Notes under the pieces: model-generated | What the model was told of the DNA's origin: nothing | Databases searched by the model: none | The model's input: the letters and a program-made list of their open reading frames with translations, nothing else | Source of the DNA: Vanrija pseudolonga | Taxonomy: Eukaryota; Basidiomycota; Tremellomycetes; Trichosporonales; Trichosporonaceae | Length of the DNA stretch: 64,000 nt | Direction: 5' to 3' | Assembly (NCBI RefSeq): GCF_020906515.1 | Contig: NC_085849.1 | Location: forward strand, 4,464,001-4,528,000 | Shown: positions 54,009 to 64,000 of the stretch, in pieces | Layout of the letters: every line of letters starts with the position of its first letter | Numbering within the stretch: position 1 is the stretch's first letter | Translations under genes and position numbers: made by a program

Positions 54009-55757
54009 CTACGCGCTGTCCGAGCCTGCGTCGCGAGTGGTTTCCTCAATGACATCGACCTTGGTCGACTTGAACTTCCAAGCTGGGGTGCGGCGCTCGA
54101 ACAGAATGTCCAGCTCGGCGTAGGTGAGTCCCTTCGTTTCGGGGAGGCGGAAGATGCACCAGATGAGGGTGAGGACGCAGAAGCCGAACCAGACAAAGCC
54201 AGTGCGGCCCTTCAGGTTGAGAGCGGTCGCGTTGATGAGGTAGGGCTGGAAGGACACCCCGATAATGCAGCAGATGGTGTACCACAGACGCGCGAGGGCG
54301 ATGGTGGGGGCACGCAGCTTGGTGGCAGACACCTCGGCGGCCAGACCGAAGGACTGAGGTCCGAGGGTCGCCGAGTAGGTGCCCAGCCAGAGGACGGTGA
54401 GAGCAGCCTGGGTCCAGACGACGCTTTGAGCCGAGTTGAAGTAGTGCAAGATGCCGATGATGAGGAGCTCGAGACCCATGAGGACAAACCCAGCAATGAT
54501 GAGGGTGCGGCGACCAAACCAGATTGCAAGGATCCACGAGAAGACGGTTCCGACGAACGCCACGGCGGTGGAGCCAAAGTTGAGCTTGTAGGTGTTGTCC
54601 GCACTGAGACCACTGTAATGTGTCAGTGAGGGCGAACAAACCTCGGTGGGCGACTTACGCCTGGCGGAAGAAGTAGGTCGAGCCGTAAGCGAAGAGTTCA
54701 CCAGAGAGGGGCTGAGCAGCAAGGACCATGCAGGCAATCTCGGTACGGCGGCGGTCGACGCCCTTGAAGCAGTCGAGAACGGTCGTGCCGACGCGGTCAG
54801 CCATCTCCATGGCCGTAGTGTGCTGGTACATGGCGAGCAGCTCGCGGGTCTCGGAGTGGGTCGACTTGGGCGAGAGCTTCTTGACCGAGCGCTCAGCGCC
54901 GGCCATGTTGCCCTTGCGGACGCACCACCACGGGGAGTCGGGGGCCCAGAGGGTGAGGAAGAAGACGGGGACACACCACACCCATTGGAGGCCGAACGGG
55001 ATGCGGAACGACCACTCGCTGGGGATGTTGACCAATCCCGCGAGGAGGCCTCCGGCCACGAACTGTCCAATAACCCAGCAGATATTGACGAACGAGGTCA
55101 GGAAGCCGCGGAGGGCGAGCGGGGCGACTTCAGAAGCGTATGCCGAGCCGAGGATGCCGAACAGGCCTTGGGGGATACCCGAGAGGCAGACACCGGCCGT
55201 CAGCCACTTGATGTTTGGCGCGCTGTGGCGGTCAGCACGGTGAAGCCGATAGCAACTCACAAGAAGGTGAGGAAGTTGGTGGCGACAAGCATGGCGAGAC
55301 CCATCATGATGACCTTGCGGTGGCCGAAGCGCTCGGTGACCAGACTCATGCCGAAGAGGCCGATACAGCTGCCAAACATGTTGAGGTTGGCGAGCATGAC
55401 CATGGTGTTGGCAGGCACGTTGTAGTCGTTCTGGGCTGGGTTGAACTCGCCATACTTCTTCGCAAAGGACGGGTACGCGTAGAACTGGGAGAGGAGGTAC
55501 GTGTCGTACCCGTCCATGATGATGGTGAAGCTGATGGCGATGGACCAGAAGAAGGCCCAGGGGTACGCGCGCGCGGCCTCGCGGAAGCTGAGGGCGTGCT
55601 CGCGCTCGGTCGCCTTGCGCACCGCATGGGTGTAGTCTGACGCGTCGGCCAGGTGGTCGAGGTCGATCGTGTCGACTGTCGGGCCGGAGCCGGGGGACTT
55701 GGTCACCTCGACATGGTCGAAGTGGGTCTTCTCGTCGGAGGGCGTGTAGGATGCCAT
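54009..55757 (-). CDS. MFS sugar transporter 1 (alpha-glucoside/maltose permease type)
   Basis: Three exons (to 55261, 55222-54659, 54612-54009) give 554 residues from the ATG at 55757. A further in-frame ATG at 55781 lies only 22 nt from the TATA-like element, so 55757 is preferred. Sugar-porter signatures are Glu-Arg-Phe-Gly-His-Arg-Lys in loop 2-3, Phe-Gly-Arg-Arg in loop 8-9 and Leu-Pro-Glu-Thr-Lys-Gly-Leu-Thr-Tyr-Ala-Glu-Leu-Asp after helix 12. The N-terminal segment and Met-Asp-Gly-Tyr-Asp-Thr-Tyr-Leu-Leu in helix 1 fit the Mal/Agt1 branch of fungal H+ symporters. The substrate is probably a disaccharide or glycoside (inference). It is divergent from the second zinc-cluster regulator and resembles the transporter at 60116. 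Confidence 0.88.
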
Positions 55758-55802
55758 ATTGTCGGGGCCGGTGGAGAGCATTACTCAGCACCTCGACAGG
55801 CG

Positions 55803-55808
55803 CTTATA
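55803..55808 (-). promoter_or_regulatory. TATA-like element of sugar transporter 1
   Basis: TATAAG on the minus strand, 46 nt upstream of the ATG at 55757; it helps decide the start. Confidence 0.5.
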
Positions 55809-56027
55809 TGTCGAGTCGACGTCGAGGAGCAGAGGTTGCTCGCGGGGCAGGAAGATAGAGAAGAGCGAGTCGTGCCGATGTGCCGATGCCGACTCGCCGT
55901 GCGGGGTGCGCGCAGCAAAAGTCGCCGGGGGACCGCAGTAGGATCTATGCCCATGGAGCACCGGGAATCGCAGTGCCTGCGACGGTCAATCATCTTTGCA
56001 CGCCAAGAAGGTGAGTTGAGTGGAACA

Positions 56028-56043
56028 CGGTCGGTGGTGAGCG
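56028..56043 (+). repeat. CGGTCGGTGGTGAGCG direct repeat, copy 1
   Basis: Sixteen bases identical to 56501-56516. A CGG-x-CGG core is of the kind bound by zinc-cluster regulators. Confidence 0.75.
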
Positions 56044-56500
56044 AGGTGGCCTCCGACCGATGTTTTGAAATGGTTGCCGATGCGGGGGGCTTCATTATCC
56101 CCTTAGCTGCGGCCCTGGCCTGGGCTGGGGCTCATGCCCGGTTCATGGGCGGTAAGCGCTCGTGTGGGCAGCCATGCAGGACGTGCGTGCGGTTCCCTGT
56201 GGGTCGAGCTGGACGAGATCCATCGAGGGTGAGTGGGCAGTTGCAAGTCGCACTCTGGCTATCAGGTGCCGATGACCACCGACCGAACATTTCAAATGAT
56301 CTCGGCGGGAGGTGAGTGTGGCCGCCATGTCGTGTGTCGTGGGCGCCGTTCCACAGATCATGTCGAGTATAGCGGCGGTGAGCATGCATGCACAACGACG
56401 AGCAACAGTGCTCTGTAACGCCAAAAAGTCGCCGTCACGGCGACCGCTGGGCTGTGCGGAGCAGTCCGGGCATGGTGGACACGGTCAGGTGTCCTAATCT

Positions 56501-56516
56501 CGGTCGGTGGTGAGCG
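56501..56516 (+). repeat. CGGTCGGTGGTGAGCG direct repeat, copy 2
   Basis: Identical to 56028-56043, 0.5 kb upstream of the regulator ATG. Confidence 0.75.
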
Positions 56517-57035
56517 GTCGCCACAACAACATGACCCCTCCGTTGACATGAGACGAGGATTGCGGGGCTCAGGGGATGATGCTGCGCTGGTAGATCCGCC
56601 GAGGAGTGCATACCAATGTGCTATGCGCGATTCGCTGGGCTAGCTGAGCTGCGTGTGTGGAGCGTGGTGCTGCGTCCGTGGTAGACCCCGGCCGTAAACC
56701 TCGCCGACCTCCGATGCCGATCGTCATCTCGAGCGACTCCTACCAACGGTTTGACGTTCTTCGTCGAGTTTTGGCCGGCACTCCAAGAGTCCCGGAGCTC
56801 CATGGAGGAGCCGGAGATGCATACATGAGACTAGGAGAAGAGTACAAGTATGCAGCCATGTCACGCGCGCGTTGGGGCGATGAAAGTGGTGTTAGTTGCG
56901 TGTTGTGAGTTGCCGACGGTAAATGAAGCGTCCACCCAAGATCTCTCTATGCCCTGACTATGCCCGAACCCGAGGCATCGCGACCCATGTCGAAGAGGTT
57001 ACCATCTCACCATCTCTCTCTAACGACCACTAACC

Positions 57036-59778
57036 ATGCCCAAGGACGCCCGGGCAAGCTATGGCGCGAGCCGCGCCTGTGTGAGTCGGCCGACCTCTCC
57101 TTCCCGCCGTGGAGCCACTAACCATCAGGACGCCTGCCATCGGATGAAGATCCGCTGTGTCGACCGCGCGAACCCGCCCTGCCGGCGGTGCAAGACCATG
57201 GACCTAGAGTGCACGTTCACGCTCGAGGCCACGACGAGCTCGTATAGGATCAAGAGCAACCAGGAGTGAGGGGTGCAGGGCGCCGCAGGTCGAGCTGACG
57301 CCAGCCGTGTCGCCCACCTCGAGCACCAGATGGACCAGGTGCAGACGAGCATGCGGAACATGGAGGACATGATCCGCGTGCTCGTGGACAGCAGCGCAAA
57401 GGTATCCACCGCGGCGTCCAGCGTCGCGAGTCTCACGAACACAACGCTGCCGACGACGCTCGACGAGTGGGTGAGCAGCACGTCCAACGCCGTCGTCCCT
57501 GTGCCCGACGCCGCTGCCCCGCCGCCGCGCGCCGACTCGTCCGAAGAAGACGACGACTACCTCGTCGACGCGGCGAACGGCGCGTCAATGAAGCAGATCA
57601 TATACCACGACGAGGAGGAACGCCTGCGGCGCCAAGAATCCCTCTCGAGCCCCGGCACCGGGACGGGGCCGAGCCCGAACGAGCGGCGCGAGTCGGACAC
57701 TATGCGCGCAATGAGGCTCGCCCGCAGGGAGAAGAATAACCCCATCCCTACGCAGCGTGGCGACCTCCTCCAGGACTTTGCGGATCCTGTGCTGCTGGGA
57801 TACTTGACCGAGCAGGAGGGCCGGCACTTGTTCGACCTGTGGGTCGTGGCGCCTGAGGCATGCTGAGAGACAAAAGATACTTCCAGGGCGCGCATGCCTT
57901 CTTGCCCGTGTTTGACGCCGAGAAGGATACCTGGGACAGGTGGGTTGAATGGGTGAGCTACTGACCGACACCAGCCTCCGCGCCCGCTCGTCCTTCTGCC
58001 TCACGGCCATCCTGCTTGCCGGGCTGATCGCGTCGGCCGGCGACAACGGTATCTCCGAGTCGGGGAGCGCGCTGCGCGAGAAGCTGCTTGCGCATGCCGA
58101 GAAGATTGGTGCGTTGCAGCACTGGCGGAGCTGATATTAGCCCTCGCAACCGTCTTCTCTCCTGTCGCAAGCATCGAGGCCATCCAAGCTATGGGTATGT
58201 GAGGAGCCCGCTGTGCACGCTGACAGCAGTCATCCTCACCAACTGGGGCGACACGTCGTGGAGGCCTGGGAGTGAGTGTCGCCAGCCCGCGGGGCCCTGC
58301 TGATCCCCCAGACCACCTCCTCAGCCTCGCGTGAGTCAACTCAACTATGCCATCTGACCCCAGCCTCGACATGGACCTGCACATGTGCCTCCCCCACCTG
58401 GCGAAGAACGGCATGGGCCGAAGCAAGACCGGGCAGGAGCTAGAGCGCGAGCGGGCCTTGGTGGCCGGCACGCGGATCTGGCTTGCGGTGGGTTGCCAAG
58501 CTTCTCGTGACTGCTGACCCGGCAGACGAGCAAGACGCACACTGAGTGAGCAGGCCGATTCGCATTCCCGGCTGACGACTCCAGGATGTGCTTCAACTAC
58601 GGCCGGCCTGTCCTGTGCCCAGCCGACCAGCTAGCCAAGCACGGCCGCGCGTTCCTCGAGCATCCCTTATCGACGCGCGAGGACAGCCGCAACGTCGTCA
58701 TCTGTGAGGCGCATGCGATGCGCGAGCCGGTCCACGCGGCACAGTGGCAGGGCGTGCATGGCGAGCCGCTCAACCTGCTCATCGACGCGGCGATGGTCAA
58801 GCTCGCCTTGTGGGAGCAGTACTGGTTCGACTACTATGGTGGGTGTGGGCCTGTGCCGAGCTGACCTCAGCACGGCAAGGGTTCTCGGACGACAACTTCT
58901 TCGTGACGGAGCGTGAGTGTCGAGGTAGGCGTAACTGACCCCAGTCATCACGGTCAAGCACTACACCATGTAAGTGTCGCCATGGGATGCGGCTGACCAC
59001 CCCAGCTTGCAGCTCAACGTCGCCCTCCTGCAGGGCATCAAGACGCAGCGCGACGTGCGCGACATGCCCGCCGAGCGGCGACATGGCCTAGCCGAGGCGG
59101 TGCGCGCCGCGGCCGCACTGGTGGCAAGAGCAGTCCGCGGCCCCGAGCGCGCCAAGCTCCGACACGGCAACCGCAACTCCCGTACGCACAGTGTCCCTTC
59201 TGCCCAGCTGACACCAGGCCTCGGCCTCGCGCACGCCGCGCGCTCACTCATCCGCATGGCGAGCCTGCTCCCCGAGGCGATCAACCTGCGCGAGGCGGCG
59301 AAGGACGTCGAGCTGCTCGCTGACCAACTGGCCAGATGTACGCCCTCACCCCTGCTCCTCACTGACCCCGGCCCAGTCCCGGACTTCCACTTTGCCCAGT
59401 TCCTGCACCACGTTGTCGTGGAAGCGCGGCGCAAGAAACAGCTGCCCCCCGGGTCCGTCGCGACGTCCCCCCGTGCCGGAGCACCGGCGCTCCCGGACGC
59501 CACGTTCGACTTCACCGTCGCCGACGACATGTTCGCCAGCGAGGACTGGATGACGATCCTGGCCGGTGGAGTCACCGTGGACCAGCTGCAGCCGGTTGAG
59601 GCTGTGCCTGCTTTCCAGTTCTTCGCGCTCGGTGGGTTGGGGCGAGGGGCGAGTTGCTGAACTTCCAGAACAGCCTCGGTTCGGACAGGTGTCTGGCCCG
59701 TCGCCGACCTCGGAGGACTACGACGGCGGTCTGTTCGGATTGGGAAGCGGAAGGACGGCGTGGCTTCCTTCGCAGTGA
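57036..59778 (+). CDS. Zn(II)2Cys6 transcription factor 2
   Basis: Seventeen exons by my reading give 717 residues: 57036-57080, 57129-57265, 57305-57838, 57877-57939, 57975-58108, 58141-58194, 58230-58271, 58312-58330, 58364-58487, 58526-58545, 58585-58838, 58871-58912, 58945-58969, 59006-59181, 59218-59337, 59377-59631, 59669-59778. The zinc cluster Cys-Asp-Ala-Cys ... Cys-Arg-Arg-Cys ... Cys, a coiled coil (Val-Ala-His-Leu-Glu-His-Gln-Met) and the fungal factor domain parallel regulator 1 throughout. The 137-nt, 63-nt and 19-nt exons are the same size in both genes. The N-terminal exon is continuous here, unlike in regulator 1. The last intron is inferred; without it the protein ends at 59660. 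Flanked by two sugar transporters on the opposite strand, it may control them (inference). Confidence 0.87.
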
Positions 59779-60115
59779 TTCTGGACTTCATGCTTGATAT
59801 ACTCGTCCATCAGCGATCTGCTGCATCGGGCGCTGGCAAGTGACGTGTATGCATGCGCCGTGTGATGCTTACAACGCACATGAACTGCCACTTCGTACAT
59901 GTGTGTGTGTTGTGTGTGTGGCGTGGCCTGTGGCCCGAGTACATCCAAAACCATTCATCGCGGTCCCTATCTCCTCGAGCTACTCATTTCCTGTTGCTAC
60001 TTCAACCCCTGCATTGACTGTTACCTTTGCCCTCTCCTCACTTGAGCCTGAAGTTCACTCGCTCCTTGACGCGCCTCACGTTGATTTCACCGACGAACCT
60101 CTCGCCGAGGGCCCC
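59779..60115. other. convergent 3' intergenic region
   Basis: 337 bp between gene ends with a short TG repeat near 59900-59920. No gene seen. Confidence 0.5.
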
Positions 60116-61814
60116 TCACCCCTGGATCTCCTCGGCGACGTCCACCTTGGTAGTCTTGAACTTGCGAGCCGGGACGCGGTGCTCAAAGAGCAGGTCGAGC
60201 TCGGTGTACGAGATGTCCTTGGTCTCGGGCATGCGGAAGTAGCACCAGATGAGGCCGAGACACGACGTGCCAAACCAGACAAAGCCCGTCTTTCCGCGGA
60301 GGTCGAGGGCGGTGGGGTTGATGAAGACGGGCCCGACCGACGCAGCACCGAACAGAACCCCCTGGTAGAAGAAGCGCGCCACCGAGATTGTCTGTGCGCG
60401 GACACGACTGGCGGGGACCTCGGCGACGAGGCCGAACGACTGGGTGCCAATGGTGCAGCAGTAGATGGCGTCCCAGAGCAGCGCGAGCGCAGCCTGGCCC
60501 CACAGCGGGGCCATGTAGCCCGGGCGGCGGAAGTAGTCGGCCACGCCGATGAACAGCAGAGTCGGGATGCACATGAACCAGCCGGAGAGGATGAGGGCGC
60601 GGCGACCAAACCGTCCATTGAGGAGCCACGAGACGATGGTGAAGACGAACGAGACGCCAGTGGCTCCAAGACCAATCTTGTACGCGACCGAGGGGGGCAT
60701 GCCGCCCATGATGAGGAAGAACCCGCCGCCACCGGCCGTGAAGGTCTCGCCGGAGAGCACCTGTGTCGTGAGGGTCATGCAAGCGATCTCGGTGCGGCGG
60801 AGGTTGGTGCCCTTGAAGCAGTCCCACACGGTCGTGTTGGTGTGCATCGACTTTTCGAGCTTGTCGTTGTGGATGATGCTCGCGAGGCGCTGGCGGACCT
60901 GCTCCGGCGTAAACTTGGGCGAGAGGCGCTTGAGGGACTTTTCCGCCTTGTCAAACTTGCGCTTGCGGATGAGCCACGCCGGCGCGTCGGGGGCCAGGAA
61001 GGCGATGATGAAGATGGGGATCGGCCACGCCCAGGTGATGGCCATGGGGATGCGGTACGACCATTCGGAAGTGTAATCGACCATCTGGAGCGTCAGGTGG
61101 GGTACTCTGAAGGTCACCTACCTTGGCAAGGACGCCAGCGCCGAACATGCCGCCAATGACCCAGCACATCTGGATAAAGCTGGTCAGGAAGCCGCGCAGC
61201 GGCAGAGGCGCGACCTCGGCAGCGTACACCGAGCCCATGGTGCCGAACATGCCGGTCGGGATGCCCTGGATCGCTTGGGCGATAGCGAGCATCTTGATGC
61301 TGGTGGCGAAGAAGAACATGAAGTTGATGCCGATGAGCATGACGAGACCGATCTGCACGACAAGACGGTGGCCCAGACGCTCGGTGACAAAGCCCATTAT
61401 GAGGGTGCCGAAGAGGTTGCCACCAAAGCCGACTTGGTTGATGAGAATCTGCCACTTGGCTTCAATCGAGTAGAGCTTGACGGACGGCGCCCAGACGCCG
61501 TACTTCTTCGTGAAGGACGGGTAGCCGTAGAACCCGCGCATGAGGGACGAGACGTACCCGTCCATCACGATAGTGAAGGACATGGCGAGGCTCCAGAACA
61601 GCGCGCCGCGGTGCACCTTGCACGCCTCCCAGAAGTCCATCTTGTGGTCGCGCTCGTTGGCGATGTACGATGCCTCGGCGAGGTCGACGGCATCTTCGAT
61701 CCGGTCGATCTCGATGTTGTTGACCGAGTCGGGCGAGTCGGACAGGTCGATGTGCTCGATGGGCTCCTTCTCCTCGAAACCGAGGTTGTGCTCCGCGTCC
61801 GTGGTGATAGTCAT
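60116..61814 (-). CDS. MFS sugar transporter 2 (alpha-glucoside permease type)
   Basis: Two exons (61814-61122, 61084-60116) give 553 residues. Signatures are Met-Asp-Gly-Tyr in helix 1, Glu-Arg-Leu-Gly-His-Arg in loop 2-3, Phe-Gly-Arg-Arg in loop 8-9 and Met-Pro-Glu-Thr-Lys-Asp-Ile-Ser-Tyr-Thr-Glu-Leu-Asp after helix 12. Overall similarity to the transporter at 54009 is clear, including a shared Asp-Cys-Phe-Lys-Gly cytoplasmic loop and Arg-Arg-Thr-Glu-Ile-Ala-Cys-Met before helix 7. The conserved Pro-Glu-Thr-Lys-Gly has Asp for Gly. Sugar specificity is unknown. The gene is divergent from the ADP-ribosylglycohydrolase gene. Confidence 0.87.
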
Positions 61815-62256
61815 GCTGCGAAGAAGGTCTGCTGCGGATGAGGCCGGGAGAGCGTAGTTCCTGGATCTGCTGTTGATTTCGTTTGCGCTCGTGAGGAGCT
61901 CGGTTGCGCTCGTTCGAGGTGCGGAGAGCTCGCTTGGCGACTGACTGCCCTGCTCCTCGTCGTCGCGATGCCCGTTTTAAACCTCTACTCGTGGTGGCCC
62001 GTGGGGAGCATCGCAGTCACTCCGCAGAGTCGATCTGGGGTGTGTAGAGTGAACAGCAGAGCCATGCTCGCTACCGTCGTCCTTGTCGGCGCCGACAGAC
62101 TTGTCCAAGATCAGGCACGGCCTCGAGGGTCGAAGACTCGGACATCGGGAGGCGGCTTTCTTCTTCGTGAATGGGGGCCACGCGGGGGGGCTGCTGAGGG
62201 GCCAGAAGCAAAGGTCAGCATATACGAGGATTGATGGAAGAGTGGACAATATTCAC

Positions 62257-62278
62257 GGTCGGTAGTCGGGATGCCAAG
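62257..62278 (+). repeat. GTCGGnAGTCGG...GCCAAG element, copy 1
   Basis: About 20 of 22 positions match copy 2, with one single-base length difference. Confidence 0.7.
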
Positions 62279-62402
62279 GGTTCGCCAGTCGGAGACCCAC
62301 GGCGCCGAGTGCCTGACCTCGACAAGGCCAAGCTGCCCACCTCGGGCCGGCAACGATCCGACTTGTCCAGCTGTCAGCTGCCATCTGCCTATTGCCACTG
62401 TC

Positions 62403-62425
62403 GGTCGGCAGTCGGTATTGCCAAG
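62403..62425 (+). repeat. GTCGGnAGTCGG...GCCAAG element, copy 2
   Basis: Direct repeat of the element at 62257-62278, 125 bp downstream in the same orientation. Confidence 0.7.
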
Positions 62426-62622
62426 CACGGACGGCGACGTACCGAGTTCGCATCCATCGCGCGCCGCTATCGAATGCTTCGGCCCGTCCACTCTGGTGAT
62501 GGCGATAGCGCGTGCCTCGTGCATGGTCGCAGACACATATAGCAGCGATGTCGGCCTCGACGACGACGACACTCCCACCACCATCAACTCGACATTGTGA
62601 AGACGACCAAGACCTCGACACA

Positions 62623-64000
62623 ATGACGACCGCCACCACCCCCACCATCTCGGACGCAGAGTACCTCTCGCGCACGTACGCCGGCGTGCTGGGCAAGCTC
62701 ATCGGCGTGTACCTCGGCCGGCCGTTCGAGGGCTGGTCGCACCAGCGCATCGTCGAGGAGCTGGGCCACATCAAGTGGTACGTGCACGAGAAGAAGGGCG
62801 TGCCGCTCCTCGTCACCGACGACGACGTCTCGGGCACCTTCGCCTTCATCCGCGCGCTCGAGGAGCACCCGCTCGACAAGACGGGCCTGCTGCCTGCCTC
62901 GGCGATCGGCAAGACGTGGCTCAACCAGGTCGTCGAGCGCAAGAGCGTCTTCTGGTGGGGCGGTAACGGCATCAGCACCGAGCACACGGCCTACAACAAC
63001 CTCAAGAAGGGCATCCCCGCCCCCGCGTCCGGCAGCATCGCGGTCAACGGCACGACTGTCGCCGAGCAGATCGGCGCCCAGATCTTCATCGACGGCTGGG
63101 CCCTCGTCAACCCCGGTAACCCGGCCGAGGCGGCGCGCTTCGCCGAGCAGGCCGGCAAGGTCTCGCACGACGGCGAGAGCGTGTACGCTGCGCAGCTGTG
63201 GGCTGCGATGGAGGCCGAGGCGTACGTCTCCTCCGACATCGACCACCTCCTCGACACTGGTCTGTCCTTCATCCCCGCCAAGTCCAAGATTGCGCGCTCG
63301 ATCGCCGAGGTCCGCGCCTGGGTCAAGGAGGACAACGACTGGCTCGTGACGCGCCAGCGCGTCGAGGACAAGTACGGCTACGACAAGTTCCCGGGCTTCT
63401 GCCACGTCGTGCCCAACCACCTCATCATGATCATGTCGGTGCTCTACGCGCCGCACGACTTCAGCCTCGCGATGGAGATTGTCAACACGTGCGGCTGGGA
63501 CACGGACTGCAACTCGGGCAACGTCGGCTGTTTCGTCGCCATCATGCTTGGCCTCGACAAGGCGTTCACCAAGGCCTCGCCCGACTGGCGCGAGCCCCTC
63601 GCCGACCGCGCGATCATCTCGAGCGCCGACGGAGGCTACTCGATCAACAACGCCGCACGCATCACGTACGACATTGTCAACATGGGCCGCGCGCTCCACG
63701 GCAAGGCTCCTCTCCCGCAGCCAAAGGACGGCGCCCAGTTCCACTTCACCCTCCCCGGCTCGGTGCAGGGCTTCCAGGTCACCTCGGGCGACGCCAAGGC
63801 GTACCAGGCTGACGACGCGCTCGTCATCGACCTGAACGCCGCCGCCGGCCCCGTCGAGGTGTCCACCGGCATCTCGGCGCCAAAGGACACGGAGAACATG
63901 CCCGGCGTGTACCTCCTCTCGTCATCGCCCCTTATCTACCCCGGCCAGAAGCTCAAGGCTGTCCTGCGTGCCGGTGATGACCTTTCCGCGCCTGTCACCG
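62623..64000 (+). CDS. ADP-ribosylglycohydrolase-family protein (3' end beyond window)
   Basis: The frame is open from ATG 62623 to the right edge (459 codons visible). The family (PF03747) removes ADP-ribose or hydrolyses related N-glycosidic bonds using two Mg ions. The N-terminal metal site appears as Val-Thr-Asp-Asp-Asp-Val-Ser-Gly-Thr. The C-terminal site appears as Gly-Trp-Asp-Thr-Asp-Cys-Asn-Ser-Gly-Asn-Val-Gly, the strongest family signature. After this catalytic core, the visible part continues about 110 residues (Pro-Gly-Ser-Val-Gln-Gly-Phe onward) as a probable extra beta-rich domain, which is longer than minimal family members. No signal peptide is visible. The exact substrate (ADP-ribose or other glycoside) is unknown. 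No intron is seen in the visible part. Confidence 0.85.
   Translation, partial: MTTATTPTISDAEYLSRTYAGVLGKLIGVYLGRPFEGWSHQRIVEELGHIKWYVHEKKGVPLLVTDDDVSGTFAFIRALEEHPLDKTGLLPASAIGKTWLNQVVERKSVFWWGGNGISTEHTAYNNLKKGIPAPASGSIAVNGTTVAEQIGAQIFIDGWALVNPGNPAEAARFAEQAGKVSHDGESVYAAQLWAAMEAEAYVSSDIDHLLDTGLSFIPAKSKIARSIAEVRAWVKEDNDWLVTRQRVEDKYGYDKFPGFCHVVPNHLIMIMSVLYAPHDFSLAMEIVNTCGWDTDCNSGNVGCFVAIMLGLDKAFTKASPDWREPLADRAIISSADGGYSINNAARITYDIVNMGRALHGKAPLPQPKDGAQFHFTLPGSVQGFQVTSGDAKAYQADDALVIDLNAAAGPVEVSTGISAPKDTENMPGVYLLSSSPLIYPGQKLKAVLRAGDDLSAPVT

Larger units (their letters stand above)
55758..57035. other. divergent promoter region between sugar transporter 1 and regulator 2
   Basis: 1.28 kb with repeated CGGTCGGTGG motifs (56028-56043, 56501-56516 and, inverted, about 56273-56285). 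Two of them lie next to TTTYRAAATG-like sequences. No gene recognised. Confidence 0.6.
61815..62622. other. divergent promoter region between sugar transporter 2 and ADP-ribosylglycohydrolase-family gene
   Basis: 808 bp containing two near-identical copies of a 22-23 bp element (62257-62278 and 62403-62425) with core GTCGG-x-AGTCGG followed by GCCAAG. A weak CATATAGC element lies about 85 nt upstream of the ATG at 62623. Confidence 0.6.

Overview
The window looks like nuclear DNA of a basidiomycete yeast, probably a tremellomycete of the Trichosporonales type (inference). Coding regions are GC-rich. Genes on both strands are cut by very short introns (about 33-60 nt) with CTGAC/CTAAC-type branch points. 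The encoded families are typical of such fungi: CFEM proteins, a priA-type cysteine-rich domain, zinc binuclear cluster regulators, secreted GH85 and CAP proteins, and many MFS transporters. I assembled 26 genes by joining exons by eye; each complete model keeps an open frame across its splice sites, and paralogues inside the window support several models. No rRNA, convincing tRNA, CRISPR array or recognisable transposon was seen.

Layout. 0-6.7 kb: surface proteins, namely two related type I membrane glycoproteins (minus; the first runs off the left edge) and a cysteine-rich repeat membrane protein (plus). 7-13.5 kb: enzymes, namely a secreted GH85 endo-beta-N-acetylglucosaminidase, a GFO/IDH/MocA oxidoreductase, a BAHD-type acyltransferase and a 3-ketoacyl-CoA thiolase with a PTS1-like end. 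14.9-20.2 kb: three tandem minus-strand genes of one unrecognised helical family, the best candidate here for something undescribed. 20.9-28.1 kb: an N-glycosylated protein with a hydrophobic C-terminus, a GIT1-like MFS transporter, an M24 peptidase-like protein and a DUF1399/GRDP-like protein. 28.1-32.2 kb is gene-poor. 32.2-39.8 kb: two CFEM proteins and a Ser/Gly/Ala-rich secreted protein. 41-42.9 kb: a Dal5-like transporter. 43.8-46.6 kb: a Zn2Cys6 regulator. 47.3-50.4 kb: tandem secreted CAP proteins. 52-53.6 kb: an intronless stearoyl-CoA desaturase (OLE1) with a cytochrome b5 domain. 54-61.8 kb: sugar transporter, second Zn2Cys6 regulator, sugar transporter. 62.6 kb to the end: an ADP-ribosylglycohydrolase-family gene, cut by the right edge.

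Themes. Much of the window is made of local duplicates: surface glycoproteins, the orphan triplet, CFEM proteins, CAP proteins, zinc-cluster regulators and sugar transporters. The transporter-regulator-transporter block, with repeated CGGTCGG-type motifs in its two divergent promoters, could be a small nutrient-uptake regulon (inference). Thiolase and desaturase belong to fatty-acid metabolism but are far apart, with no sign of linked function.
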